Assembly (NCBI GenBank): GCA_025350645.1
Contig: JANXXM010000129.1
Coordinates: forward strand, 1-36,416
Origin: Ferruginibacter sp.
Lineage (GTDB): Bacteria > Bacteroidota > Bacteroidia > Chitinophagales > Chitinophagaceae
Direction of reading: 5' to 3'
DNA length: 36,416 bases
In this document: in pieces, positions 8,821-18,749 of the stretch
Position numbering within the stretch: the first letter of the stretch is position 1
How the letters are laid out: every line of letters begins with the position of its first letter
Notes under the pieces: generated by a model
Seen by the model: only the letters and a program-made list of their open reading frames with translations
Databases searched by the model: none
What the model was told of the DNA's origin: nothing
Program-made: the position numbers and the translations under genes

Positions 8821-10614
8821 ATGAACACAGAAACTAAAACAAGTTCATCGCTAAAAGGTGGCGAATGGCTTATCAAAGAAAGCAATGCTTTTGAAACATT
8901 TACGCCGGAAGATTTTAACGAAGAGCAGTTAATGGTAAAAGATATGTGCCTGCAATTTTTAAATACTGAGGTGCTGCCTGTTATTGATAAGATAGATAAA
9001 ATGGAACCCGGACTAATGCCCTCACTTATGGAAAAAGCAGGTGAACAAGGGCTTTTGGGAGCATCATCACCGGAAGAACTCGGCGGACTTGGAAAAGATT
9101 TTATTACTTCTACTTTGGTAAACGAAGGCCTTGGGGGAGGTTTTTCTTTTAGTGTAGCTATAGCCGCACATACAGGAATAGGTACATTGCCTATTTTATA
9201 TTTTGGTACCGAAGCGCAAAAAAATAAGTACATACCCAAGCTTAGCAGCGGTGAGTGGAAGGGAGCCTACGGCCTTACGGAACCCAACAGCGGCAGCGAT
9301 GCACTCGGTGCAAAAAGCAGTGCAGTATTAAGTGCTGATGGAAAATATTATATACTCAATGGCCAAAAATGCTGGATTACAAATGGAGGCTTTGCAGACG
9401 TATATACTGTGTTTGCAAAAGTGGATGGCGATAAGTTTACTGCATTTATAGTGGATAGAGATGCAGAAGGTTTTACCCGTGGGCCGGAAGAACACAAAAT
9501 GGGTATTAAAGGATCATCTACCGTTCAATTATATTTTCAAGATTGTAAAGTACCTGTAGAAAATATGCTGGGCGAAATTGGTAAAGGCCACATTATTGCT
9601 TTTAATATTTTAAATATTGGCAGGCTTAAATTATGTGCTGCTGCGCTGGGCGGTGCAAAAATGGCTTTAAATGCCACAGTTGAATATGCCAATACAAGGG
9701 AACAATTTAAAACTGCCATAGCAAATTTTGGTGCCATAAAACATAAACTTGCAGAGTGTGCAACAAGGATATGGGTAAGTGAAAGTGCATTGTATCGTAC
9801 TGCAAAATGGATTGATGATAAAGAAACGGAATTAAAAGCAGCAGGAAAATCTTTTGCAGAAGCACACCTTGCCGCAGCAGAAGAATATGCTATTGAATGC
9901 GCCATGCTAAAGGTAGATGGTAGTGAAGTGCTGGATATAATTGTAGATGAAGGTGTACAGGTGCATGGTGGCAACGGTTTTAGCGATGAATATATGATAA
10001 GTCGTGCCTACAGGGATAGCCGTATAAACAGAATTTACGAAGGTACAAATGAAATAAATCGTTTGCTTACAGTGGATATGATGCTAAAAAGAGCCATGAA
10101 AGGAAAGCTGGATCTTATGGGGCCTGCAATGGCGGTGAGCAAAGAATTAGTGAGCATTCCAGATTTTGGGAATGAAGATGACAGTGCTTTTGCCGCAGAG
10201 AAAAAGACTATTGTGAATATGAAAAAAGCTATACTAATGGTAGCAGGTGCAGCAGTACAAAAACTGATGATGAGCCTTAGCACTGAACAGGAAATTTTAA
10301 TGAATATTGCTGATATGGCTATTGTAACTTTTAATGCGGAAAGTGCTTTGCTAAGGGTTATTAAAATGACAGATAAGGTGGGCGAAGCGGCTACAGCCAT
10401 TCATGCAGATATGATGCATGTATATTTAAATGATGCTACAGATATGGTAAACAAAGCGGGTAAAGAAGCTATTAATGCATTTGCAGAAGGAGATGAACAA
10501 CGTATGATGTTGCTGGGCATAAAGCGTTTTACAAAAGCACAAGCTTTTAACAGTAAAGAGGCAAGAAGAAGAATAGCAGCAAAACTGGCAGCGGAGAATA
10601 AATACCCGTGGTAA
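8821..10614 (+). CDS. acyl-CoA dehydrogenase (VLCAD-like, long C-terminal extension)
   Basis: FAD-dependent alpha,beta-dehydrogenation of acyl-CoA, the first step of beta-oxidation. The 597-residue protein has the N-terminal helical domain, the middle beta domain (GLTEPNSGSDA, KCWITNGG), and the C-terminal helical domain with GVQVHGGNGF and the catalytic Glu407 in IYEGTNEINR. It then carries about 180 extra residues, as VLCAD/ACAD9-type enzymes do; this length is usual for Bacteroidota acyl-CoA dehydrogenases. It is a single gene closed by a terminator, preceded by the broken MarR gene. Companion fadA/fadB genes are not in the window. Confidence 0.93.
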   Translation: MNTETKTSSSLKGGEWLIKESNAFETFTPEDFNEEQLMVKDMCLQFLNTEVLPVIDKIDKMEPGLMPSLMEKAGEQGLLGASSPEELGGLGKDFITSTLVNEGLGGGFSFSVAIAAHTGIGTLPILYFGTEAQKNKYIPKLSSGEWKGAYGLTEPNSGSDALGAKSSAVLSADGKYYILNGQKCWITNGGFADVYTVFAKVDGDKFTAFIVDRDAEGFTRGPEEHKMGIKGSSTVQLYFQDCKVPVENMLGEIGKGHIIAFNILNIGRLKLCAAALGGAKMALNATVEYANTREQFKTAIANFGAIKHKLAECATRIWVSESALYRTAKWIDDKETELKAAGKSFAEAHLAAAEEYAIECAMLKVDGSEVLDIIVDEGVQVHGGNGFSDEYMISRAYRDSRINRIYEGTNEINRLLTVDMMLKRAMKGKLDLMGPAMAVSKELVSIPDFGNEDDSAFAAEKKTIVNMKKAILMVAGAAVQKLMMSLSTEQEILMNIADMAIVTFNAESALLRVIKMTDKVGEAATAIHADMMHVYLNDATDMVNKAGKEAINAFAEGDEQRMMLLGIKRFTKAQAFNSKEARRRIAAKLAAENKYPW

Positions 10615-10674
10615 TTTTTTGTAAGTAAAACTGTATAAGGCTTGCAGAAAAGAGACGAATCATTAATGGTGTAA

Positions 10675-10719
10675 TAAAAAAAGAGATTGCTTCGCCTGGC
10701 GAAACGATCTCTTTTTTAT
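10675..10719. terminator. Rho-independent terminator, probably bidirectional
   Basis: AAGAGAT pairs with ATCTCTT, enclosing an inner TTCGC/GCGAA stem with a CTG loop; the hairpin is flanked by an A-run on the left and a T-run on the right. It lies between the convergent acyl-CoA dehydrogenase and M28 peptidase genes and could end both transcripts. Confidence 0.8.
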
Positions 10720-10821
10720 TTTTAATGATCAGAAAATCTAAAAAAAATTATACCAAAAATATTAAATCTTTTAAGAAGTAGTTATTTTTAAACTGTATAT
10801 TTTCGTTCTAAAATAAGCAAA

Positions 10822-12402
10822 TTATCTGCTAAGTGCGGGCAATTCTTTATCCCTTTTCAGCATCGCATCTATATTGGCCATTTGCCATGCTGTATGAAAA
10901 ATCATTCTTGCTCTTTTTTCATACAATTCAAAATTAATTTTATCTACAGTATCAGTTGGTTTATGATAATCGGCTTTTAGCATACCATCGTAAAAAAACA
11001 ATACGGGTATTCCTTTGCGGGCAAAGTTGTAATGGTCACTCCTAAAATAAATACGGTTAGGGTCGTTAGCATCATCAAATTTATAATCCAGCACCAGCCC
11101 TGTATATTTTTTATTTGCAGCTTCATTTATCGATGGCAGTTCGCTGCTTAGTTTATCATGCCCTACTACATATACATAGTTGAGTGTATCGTCCGTTTGC
11201 CTTTCTGTATCTGTTCTCCCAATCATATCTGTATTAAGATCTACCGAAGTTTTATTTAACGGATAAACAGGGTGATCAGTATAATATTCGCTTCCCCACA
11301 GGCCCTTTTCTTCGCCGCTTACTGTCATAAACACTATAGATCTTCTTGGTCTTACACCATCTGCTGCTGCTTTTGAAAAAGCAGCAGCCATTTGCAAAAC
11401 GGCGCAGGTGCCGCTTCCATCATCATCTGCACCATAAAAAATTTTACCATCATGTGTACCAAGGTGATCATAATGCCCTGTAAGAAAAATATACTCGTCT
11501 TTTTTATCTGTACCTTCCAGTACACCCATTACATTGCTGGCGTTAATACTATTTTTTGCTTTTTTAAAAGAGAAATTTATTTTCATGTTTGTACCGGTAG
11601 GTTGGGGTGCAAAAGGTTCATTGCTTTTTGCTTTTGCAAGTGCTTCGTCAAAAGGTACGGGAAATATATTTTTAGCATAAGCATGAGCTAACAATGCGTA
11701 ATCAATTTGTTTTTGTATTTTTTCTGCTATGCTGGTAAAAGATATACCGGTTTTTTTATTACGCTGGATCACAGCATCACTAAAAGTTTCTGCTGATGGG
11801 TTTACGATTAGCATTCCTACAGCACCTTTTGCCATTGCTGCGGCAGCTTTTTTGCTAGTGCCTGGGTAAGTCCATGCTGAGCTTCTGCCTGTTGGATTTA
11901 TAAAATATTTTCCTGCTTTTTTTGGCTCACCTAAAAAAATGATAACTACTTTTCCTTTTACATTAATGCCTGCATAATCATTATATGCGCTATCATTTAT
12001 TCCATACCCTGCAAATACCAGTTCGCTGGCTTTAAAGCTAAGATTTTCATTTTGCATTAGTGGGACATAAAAATCTTTTCCATACCCTGCGGCAGCACCA
12101 TTAACAGTGAGAGTGGTTTTTAGCAAACTATCCTGCTGCAGCGGGTAAAACTGCTGATAGGTTTTCATACCAACCGGTTTTTTTAAACCCATTGCTTCAA
12201 ACTGACCTTCTATATATGCTGCAGCTTTTCGTTGCCCTTCAGTGCCTGTTTCCCTGCCTTCAAATTCAGCAGAGGCAATGATGGTGAGATGTTTTTTTAG
12301 ATCTGCTCCTGTAATTATGCCTGCATATTTTGCTGCGGTATCTGTTTGTGCTTTGGCATGCAGGCAAATAATTGCGGCAGCAATAAAAATCATTTTCTTC
12401 AT
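10822..12402 (-). CDS. secreted M28-family metallopeptidase with PA domain
   Basis: A 526-residue protein with a signal peptide (to about residue 18, HAKAQ). Residues 120-250 look like a protease-associated insert. The di-zinc M28 site is complete: His310 in TGHYDHLG, Asp326/327 in GADDDGSG, Glu364/365 in SGEEKGLWGS, Asp392 in NTDMIGR, and His457 in SDHYNFARKGIPV. Such enzymes are aminopeptidases or carboxypeptidases acting in the periplasm or outside the cell; the exact specificity is not predictable. It lies 85 bases after rpiB on the same strand and is followed by the terminator at 10675. Confidence 0.93.
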   Translation of the reverse strand: MKKMIFIAAAIICLHAKAQTDTAAKYAGIITGADLKKHLTIIASAEFEGRETGTEGQRKAAAYIEGQFEAMGLKKPVGMKTYQQFYPLQQDSLLKTTLTVNGAAAGYGKDFYVPLMQNENLSFKASELVFAGYGINDSAYNDYAGINVKGKVVIIFLGEPKKAGKYFINPTGRSSAWTYPGTSKKAAAAMAKGAVGMLIVNPSAETFSDAVIQRNKKTGISFTSIAEKIQKQIDYALLAHAYAKNIFPVPFDEALAKAKSNEPFAPQPTGTNMKINFSFKKAKNSINASNVMGVLEGTDKKDEYIFLTGHYDHLGTHDGKIFYGADDDGSGTCAVLQMAAAFSKAAADGVRPRRSIVFMTVSGEEKGLWGSEYYTDHPVYPLNKTSVDLNTDMIGRTDTERQTDDTLNYVYVVGHDKLSSELPSINEAANKKYTGLVLDYKFDDANDPNRIYFRSDHYNFARKGIPVLFFYDGMLKADYHKPTDTVDKINFELYEKRARMIFHTAWQMANIDAMLKRDKELPALSR

Positions 12403-12487
12403 GATATTGTTTTTATTTCCGGCAAAATAAAGAAAGAAGGGATAATGCTGGCAATCATTTATACAGGTGGTAAATACAAAAACTTTT

Positions 12488-12979
12488 TTAACTGGCTATT
12501 GCATCAATATCTCCATCATGATCCTGTATAATAGAAATTTTATCAACCCTAATCGTATGCCTGCCCGCTTCAAATGCAGTGGTAATAAAGGTATCAATCA
12601 TTTCTTTAGCGGCTTCTTCTGTTACATAACGGGAGGGTATGCATAAAATATTTGCATCGTTGTGTTTTCTGGCAAGTGAAGCAATTTCGTTTTCCCAGCA
12701 AACAGCAGCACGTATATGTGCATGCTTATTAGCAGATATGGCTACACCATTTGCACTGCCACAAAGCAATATACCAAAACTGTACTCGCCACTTTCTACT
12801 GCATTAGCAACAGGGTGTGCAAAATCCGGATAGTCCACTGATGCTAAACTATACGTTCCAAAATCCCTTAATGCAATTCCTTTTACATCTCTTAAATAAT
12901 TTACAATGTGCGATTTTTGTTCAAAGCCTGCATGGTCAGATCCTATAGCCATCGGTTTGTTAAGGTCAAAAGTTGTCAT
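12488..12979 (-). CDS. rpiB: ribose-5-phosphate isomerase B
   Basis: Interconverts ribose 5-phosphate and ribulose 5-phosphate in the pentose phosphate pathway. The 163-residue protein has GSDHAGFE at 13-20 (Asp15, His16), catalytic Cys73 in LLCGSANGVAIS, and HNDANILCIPSRYV beginning at His106. Length is normal for RpiB/LacA-B, and the rpiB call is favoured by the intact Cys and the absence of a paired lacA-like gene. The nearby deoC, on the same strand, yields another pentose-phosphate-derived intermediate, so the two may share nucleoside-sugar catabolism, though other genes separate them. Confidence 0.94.
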   Translation of the reverse strand: MTTFDLNKPMAIGSDHAGFEQKSHIVNYLRDVKGIALRDFGTYSLASVDYPDFAHPVANAVESGEYSFGILLCGSANGVAISANKHAHIRAAVCWENEIASLARKHNDANILCIPSRYVTEEAAKEMIDTFITTAFEAGRHTIRVDKISIIQDHDGDIDAIAS

Positions 12980-13117
12980 GATTTATTATTTTTTAAAAAA
13001 GATTTTTAAAATTTATATCCGTTTCAATCAGGATTTTAAACTCTAAATAATGAAATTTATCGAAAGTGAGGGTGAAGATAATCTATTGAATTTCTAAGAA
13101 AATACCGCCCGGTTCTC

Positions 13118-14290
13118 TTACCCTTTCATTGCGAGCCATGCCATCATACCCATGCCTTCTTCAATAGCATTTTCATCTACATTAAAAGTAGGGGTATGCA
13201 CACCAATAGTTATACCTTCTGCAATATTACCGGCACCTAATCTAAAAAAACACGCAGGAACCTGCTGGGAGTAATAAGCAAAATCTTCGGCACCCATGCG
13301 CAATTCTGTTTCGGATACATTTTCTTTCCCTGCAAATTCTTCTGCCAGGCTTCTTGCAGATGCACTCAATTTAATATCATTTTTTACGAAAGGATATCCT
13401 ACATCAATTTTAATTATTGCAGTAGCACCCAGTGCTGTTACAAGGTTATTCGTCTGGTCAATAATAAGTTTATGTGCTTTTAAACGCCAGTCCTCATCCA
13501 TAGCTCTAAAAGTGCCCATCAGCTTTACTTCGCCGGGTATTATGTTGGTAGTATTGCCACCGTGTATAGAGGTTATAGAAAGTACAGTAGGGTTAAAAGG
13601 ATTATTATTTCTGCTTACAATTTGTTGCAGGCTTACCACCAGTTGCGAAGCTATTAAAATAGTATCTGCGGTAAGTTGCGGAGCTGCAGCATGCCCGCCT
13701 TTCGCTTTTATGGTAATGTAAATTTCATCGGCACTGGCCATTACCATACCGCCTCTAAAACTAAACTGCCCTGCCTGTAAAATATTGTGTACATGCAAAG
13801 CAAATATTTTTTGTGGGGCGGGGTTTTGAAGCACACCATCTTTTATCATTAAACTTGCACCACCCGGGTTTTTTTCTTCGCCTGGTTGAAATATTAATTT
13901 TACTGTACCTTCCCAATCTTCTTTTAAATCGTTAAGTATTTTGGCCGCACCCAGCAGGCAGGTAGTATGTACATCGTGGCCGCAGGCGTGCATTACACCT
14001 TTGTTTGTGGAAATATATTCGACTGCATTTTCTTCTGTTATGGGCAGCGCATCCATATCTGCACGCAGGGCTATAATCCTAGCTGATGCATTTTTTCCTT
14101 TTATTAAACCCACTACACCAGTGGTAGCTTTAACTTCAAAAGGTATGCCCCAGGCTGTAAGTTTTTCCTGTATAAATTTTGATGTTTCAAATTCTTCATA
14201 ACTCAACTCCGGGTGGCGGTGTATATGCCTGCGGATAGCAATAAATTCAGCTTTATAATTTTTAGAGAGTGCCTTTATTTTTTGAAGCAA
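13118..14290 (-). CDS. M20-family amidohydrolase (N-acyl amino acid / hippurate hydrolase type)
   Basis: The 390-residue enzyme has the M20D metal-binding motifs: RADMDALPITE at 76-86, Cys103 and His105 in HACGHD, Glu138/Glu139 in QPGEEK, His166 in LHVHN, and a C-terminal GVHTPTFN. It removes acyl groups from N-acyl amino acids or related amides in the cytoplasm. The only start consistent with the family's N-terminus is a TTG (complement of 14288-14290): the codons upstream run to a stop without an ATG or GTG. It lies 30 bases after the SPOR gene and is probably cotranscribed with deoC and the SPOR gene. Confidence 0.92.
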   Translation of the reverse strand: MLQKIKALSKNYKAEFIAIRRHIHRHPELSYEEFETSKFIQEKLTAWGIPFEVKATTGVVGLIKGKNASARIIALRADMDALPITEENAVEYISTNKGVMHACGHDVHTTCLLGAAKILNDLKEDWEGTVKLIFQPGEEKNPGGASLMIKDGVLQNPAPQKIFALHVHNILQAGQFSFRGGMVMASADEIYITIKAKGGHAAAPQLTADTILIASQLVVSLQQIVSRNNNPFNPTVLSITSIHGGNTTNIIPGEVKLMGTFRAMDEDWRLKAHKLIIDQTNNLVTALGATAIIKIDVGYPFVKNDIKLSASARSLAEEFAGKENVSETELRMGAEDFAYYSQQVPACFFRLGAGNIAEGITIGVHTPTFNVDENAIEEGMGMMAWLAMKG

Positions 14291-14320
14291 TGTATTCAGT
14301 ATTGAAAATGATAAATCTTG

Positions 14321-14791
14321 TTACTTTTCTTTTTCCGAAGCGTCTTTTTTCTCTGGTTTTATTTCTATTGTTCTGGATAAAACATAAATATTATTGCTAA
14401 CTATCTTTCTGCTAATAATTTGTTTCTTGGCTTTTTCCGCATCTGATTTATCTAGGAAATTACCATATTCTATTTTAATATTTGGCATCTGGTAGCTCAT
14501 ATATAATTTTTGTTCTGGAAAAAACTGTAACAATTGTGTGCGTACTTTCATGGCAAGATCTCTATCGCTGGTACTGATAACCATCAGCCTGTAACCGCTT
14601 GCAGAGCCGGGCCCCAACGTAGTGCTGGTATGGTTTGCTATGTTATATGCTGCAAGTTTTTGCCCGAGAATATCTACCCGGGTATCCCTTATAGCTACTG
14701 CTGTACCCATTACCATACTGTCTTTTACTACCTGGGCATAAGAATTTTTAATGCCCGCAATACTAATTAATAGTATAAAAAATAATTTCAT
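14321..14791 (-). CDS. secreted SPOR-domain protein
   Basis: A 156-residue protein with a signal peptide (MKLFFILLISIAGIKNSYAQ) and a SPOR domain at about residues 65-150, with YRLMVISTSDRDLAM, then VRTQLLQFFPEQKLY, and a Lys-rich second half. SPOR domains bind denuded peptidoglycan at division sites or periplasmic partners. In the Bacteroidota a SPOR gene is often found between deoC and an M20 amidohydrolase, as here (recalled). The C-terminal KPEKKDASEKEK tail is charged and probably disordered. Confidence 0.85.
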   Translation of the reverse strand: MKLFFILLISIAGIKNSYAQVVKDSMVMGTAVAIRDTRVDILGQKLAAYNIANHTSTTLGPGSASGYRLMVISTSDRDLAMKVRTQLLQFFPEQKLYMSYQMPNIKIEYGNFLDKSDAEKAKKQIISRKIVSNNIYVLSRTIEIKPEKKDASEKEK

Positions 14792-14845
14792 GTTTTATTT
14801 GTTTAAAGCAGGTTGCAATTGTCAAAAATCGTTCCGCTATTATTT

Positions 14846-15508
14846 TTATTGCATACCTTTTTCTTCCTGAACAATAGCCACACTCGCACTGCAACCCAGC
14901 CTGCTTGCACCCGCAGTTATTAATTCTTTTGCAAAAGCTAAAGTCTTTATACCACCGCTTGCTTTTATTTTTACAGCATCTGCCAGGTGTTTTCTCATAA
15001 GTGTTACCGCATGCACACTCGCTCCTTTTTCTGCATAGCCTGTAGATGTTTTCATAAAATCTACACCGGCAATTCCATATAAATCGCAGCATTTTAATAT
15101 TTCATTATCCGTTAGTACGCCACTTTCAATGATGACTTTAATTACTTTTTGTTTTGCCTTTATAATCGGCAAAATGGTATTTAATTCTTTTGCAAGATAT
15201 TGCCAGTCGTTGTTTTTTAATGCTGCTATATTTATTACCACATCAAGCTCATCTGCACCATCTACAATGGCTAATAATATTTCTGCAAGTTTTGCTTCTA
15301 TAGCACTATACCCAAAAGGGAAACCAATTACTGTTGCAGTTTTTACATTACTGTTTTGCAACAATGCTTTTGCTTGTTTTACAAAAAGCGGCGGCACACA
15401 TACTGCTGCTACTTTATATTCCAATGCTTCATTGCATAACTTTTCTACTTCTGTTACAAGAGTAGTGGGTTTAAGAATAGTATGGTCTATAAAAGAAGCA
15501 ATATTCAT
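14846..15508 (-). CDS. deoC: deoxyribose-phosphate aldolase
   Basis: Cleaves 2-deoxyribose 5-phosphate to glyceraldehyde 3-phosphate and acetaldehyde. The 220-residue TIM-barrel enzyme has the Schiff-base Lys153 in VDFMKTSTGY, the second lysine Lys182 in KIKASGGIKT, Asp89 in ELDVVINI and the FIDHTILKP opening. Length is normal. First gene of the minus-strand group, transcribed divergently from the amidohydrolase at 15680 across a 171-base gap. Confidence 0.95.
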   Translation of the reverse strand: MNIASFIDHTILKPTTLVTEVEKLCNEALEYKVAAVCVPPLFVKQAKALLQNSNVKTATVIGFPFGYSAIEAKLAEILLAIVDGADELDVVINIAALKNNDWQYLAKELNTILPIIKAKQKVIKVIIESGVLTDNEILKCCDLYGIAGVDFMKTSTGYAEKGASVHAVTLMRKHLADAVKIKASGGIKTLAFAKELITAGASRLGCSASVAIVQEEKGMQ

Positions 15509-15679
15509 TTGGCAAAAATAATGAAACTATTTTAAGGCAATAGGATAAAGAAAAGTGGGTATAATATTTTTGGCTATATAGATGCCGTCAAAACCATTCA
15601 ACAATTAACCGTAAAACTTTATTAATCTTTTATTAATTTACAATTTCTTATAAATTCCTAACCAATAAAATAACTGTTT

Positions 15680-18600
15680 ATGATATTTTTACGAACAGCT
15701 TTGTTGTTTTGTTTAAGTATTTTATTTGTATCAAATGCTAATTGCCAAATTACAAACCCTGTAAATGGAGTGGCGGATATAAGAAATACAGTGTATGCTT
15801 TTACAAATGCAATTATTGTAAAAGATGCGCAAACAACTTTAAGCAATGCAACACTGCTAATAAAAAATGAAAAAATTATTGCTGTAGGAAGTAATGTAAC
15901 TATTCCTGTAGATGCAGTGATTACTGATTGTAAGGGCAAATTTATTTATCCATCTTTTATTGATATTTATAGTGATTATGGTATTAACATTCCTACACGA
16001 GTTACCGGCAATTTCAATTTTTTTGCGCAGGCACAATTAACCAGTAATACGAAAGGTGCTTTTGGATGGAACCAGGCAATAAAATCAGAGGTAAACGGAG
16101 CTACTCTTTTTAATTTAGATGAAACCAAAGCAAAATCTCTAAGAGACAATGGGTTTGGCATTGTGCTTACGCATCAAAAAGATGGAATAGCAAGAGGAAC
16201 GGGAACAGTTGTAGATCTTAGCGACAGAAAAGAAAATCTTGCTATGATAAAAGAAAAGGCAGCTTCTTTTTATTCTTTTAATAAAGGTACTTCTACACAA
16301 AGTTATCCAGGTAGCATGATGGGTTCAATAGCGCTATTACGACAAAGTTTTTTAGATGGACAATGGTATAAAAATAAACCTGTAGAAGAAGGTACCAATT
16401 TAAGCTTGCAGGCATGGAATAATAATATGCAATTGCCATTAATTTTTGAAGCAAATGATAAGTGGAATGATCTGCGTGCAGATAGAATAGGAGATGAATT
16501 TGGCATGCAGTTTATCATTAAAGCAGGGCAAAATGAATACCAGCGTATAGCTGAAATGAAAGCCACAAAAGCAAGTTATATACTGCCATTAAATTTTCCG
16601 GTAGCTATTGATGTTGAAGATAATAATGATGTAAGATTTGTATCGCTGGCAGATTTAAAACAATGGGAAATGGCACCATCAAACCCTGCGACTTTTGAAA
16701 AAGCAGGAATAAATTTTTGCCTTACCATGGCAGATTTAAAAGATTCAAAACAGTTTCTACCAAACCTACGTAAAGCATTGCAGTATGGGCTTACAGAAAA
16801 AGCAGCCATGGATGCGCTTACAAAAAACCCTGCACAGTTAATAAATATATACAACGAAGCTGGAAGTATTGAAACAGGAAAACTTGCTAATTTCATTATT
16901 ACCAATGGGCCTGTATTTGCAGAAAAAACAATGATACTTCAAAACTGGATACAGGGCGAAAAAAATATTGTAAAAGATGATGTGAGTGTAATGACGAAAG
17001 GCAAATACAATATTAGTATTTCTTCGCCGACAGGCAATAAAAATTTTATGCTGGAGGTAAAAGATAATGCCGCTGCAGATTTAATAAATATTGACACGGT
17101 AAGCACTAAATATAGCAACGATGGAAAGAGTGTAAAACTAAATTTTACCGAAAATAAGAAAGCAAAAAGAGGATACCGATTAAGCGGCATAAATAATGGA
17201 AAACAATGGAACGGTACCGGTACAGATAGTATTGGTATTGCAGTAATTTGGACAGCAAATTTTGTAAGCGATTTGGTTGCAAAAACGGATAGTATAAAAA
17301 AAGAAAAACCTGTATCAATGGGTATGCTTACTTTTCCAAATATGGCGTATGGGTTTAAAGAAATGCCAAAAGCAGAAAATATTATTATTAAAAATGCAAC
17401 GGTATTTACCAGTGAAGCAGAAGGCATTTTAAATAATACAGATGTGTTAGTGGAGAATGGAAAAATAATAGCTATCGGTAAAAATTTAAATGCTGGCAAT
17501 GCGAAAATAATTGATGGTACCGGTAAATTTTTAACCGCCGGTATTATAGATGAACACTCACATATTGCTACAACATCTATAAACGAAGGCGGGCAATCAG
17601 TAACATCGGAAGTGCGTATTGGCGATAACCTCGACCCCGATGATGTAGATATTTACAGACAGCTTGGGGGCGGTGTTACAACATCACATATTTTACACGG
17701 CAGCGCAAATACTATTGGTGGACAAACACAGTTAATAAAGCACCGCTGGGGTGTAAATGATACTGCTCTTAAATTTAAAGGGGCAGACCCGTTTATAAAA
17801 TTTGCGCTGGGAGAAAATGTAAAACGTACACCTGCACAAAACAACAATCGTTTTCCTGATAGCAGAATGGGAGTGGAGCAAGTGCAGGTAGATGCGTTTA
17901 CCCGAGCAAAAGATTATGAAAATGCATTGAAGGGTGCTAATGCAAAAACGGTAAGAAGAGATTTAGAACTGGATGCATTGGTAGAAATAATGAATAAAAA
18001 AAGATTTATTACCTGCCATAGTTATGTAGCTAGTGAAATTATAGAAATGATGAGAGTAGCAGAAAGATTTGGTTTTACGGTAAATACTTTTACGCATATT
18101 TTAGAAGGATATAAAGTAGCAGATAAAATGAAATTGCATGGCGCAAATGCATCTACCTTCAGCGATTGGTGGGCATATAAAATGGAAGTGCAGGATGCCA
18201 TTGGATACAATGCAGCAATAATGACAAAGGTTGGTTTAAATGTAGCCATCAATAGCGATGATGCAGAAATGGCCAGAAGATTAAACCAGGAAGCCGCTAA
18301 AACCATTATGTATGGCGGTCTCACAGAAGAGCAGGCATTTAATATGGTAACAATAAACCCTGCAAAAATGTTGCACATAGATAAGCAAACTGGTAGCATA
18401 AAAAAAGGAAAAGATGCTGACCTTGTGCTGTGGAGCGATAATCCATTAAGCGTTTATGCTAAGGCAGAAAAAACATTGGTTGATGGAATTGTTTATTACG
18501 ATATTGAAAAAGATGTAGCCATGCGCAAAGAAATTTTTGCAGAAAGAACAAGGCTTATACAAAAATTATTAGAGGAAAAAAAGGATGGAGGAAGTACAAC

Positions 18601-18688
18601 CCCTGCCAAACCAAGTATGCGCACTATAAACGAATGTGAAACCATGGAACGCAAACATGGCTTGTTGGAAATAGAAAATAATGATTAA
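15680..18688 (+). CDS. secreted double amidohydrolase (imidazolonepropionase-like)
   Basis: A 1002-residue protein with a signal peptide (to about residue 23, NANCQ) and two amidohydrolase-like halves. The C-terminal half (about 565-960) has the HxH metal motif at His626/His628 (DEHSH), CHSY and FTHI histidines and Asp in NSDDAEM, i.e. a complete site. The N-terminal half (about 28-430) keeps the composite beta-sandwich strands and the NPAQLINIYNEAGSIETGKLANF ending but has DIYSDY where HxH should be, so it is likely non-catalytic. The substrate is unknown; the location is periplasmic. The next gene, 61 bases on, is a related degenerate amidohydrolase. Confidence 0.88.
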   Translation: MIFLRTALLFCLSILFVSNANCQITNPVNGVADIRNTVYAFTNAIIVKDAQTTLSNATLLIKNEKIIAVGSNVTIPVDAVITDCKGKFIYPSFIDIYSDYGINIPTRVTGNFNFFAQAQLTSNTKGAFGWNQAIKSEVNGATLFNLDETKAKSLRDNGFGIVLTHQKDGIARGTGTVVDLSDRKENLAMIKEKAASFYSFNKGTSTQSYPGSMMGSIALLRQSFLDGQWYKNKPVEEGTNLSLQAWNNNMQLPLIFEANDKWNDLRADRIGDEFGMQFIIKAGQNEYQRIAEMKATKASYILPLNFPVAIDVEDNNDVRFVSLADLKQWEMAPSNPATFEKAGINFCLTMADLKDSKQFLPNLRKALQYGLTEKAAMDALTKNPAQLINIYNEAGSIETGKLANFIITNGPVFAEKTMILQNWIQGEKNIVKDDVSVMTKGKYNISISSPTGNKNFMLEVKDNAAADLINIDTVSTKYSNDGKSVKLNFTENKKAKRGYRLSGINNGKQWNGTGTDSIGIAVIWTANFVSDLVAKTDSIKKEKPVSMGMLTFPNMAYGFKEMPKAENIIIKNATVFTSEAEGILNNTDVLVENGKIIAIGKNLNAGNAKIIDGTGKFLTAGIIDEHSHIATTSINEGGQSVTSEVRIGDNLDPDDVDIYRQLGGGVTTSHILHGSANTIGGQTQLIKHRWGVNDTALKFKGADPFIKFALGENVKRTPAQNNNRFPDSRMGVEQVQVDAFTRAKDYENALKGANAKTVRRDLELDALVEIMNKKRFITCHSYVASEIIEMMRVAERFGFTVNTFTHILEGYKVADKMKLHGANASTFSDWWAYKMEVQDAIGYNAAIMTKVGLNVAINSDDAEMARRLNQEAAKTIMYGGLTEEQAFNMVTINPAKMLHIDKQTGSIKKGKDADLVLWSDNPLSVYAKAEKTLVDGIVYYDIEKDVAMRKEIFAERTRLIQKLLEEKKDGGSTTPAKPSMRTINECETMERKHGLLEIENND

Positions 18689-18749
18689 AATATTTTCAGC
18701 AATCCTCATAAAATAAATGGAATAAAATTATTTTCTTAAAAAATAAAAA

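Noticed and set aside
14763-15092. Cys- and Lys-rich 109-codon frame on the minus strand
   Set aside because: It is a shifted reading of deoC, whose own frame has all catalytic residues.
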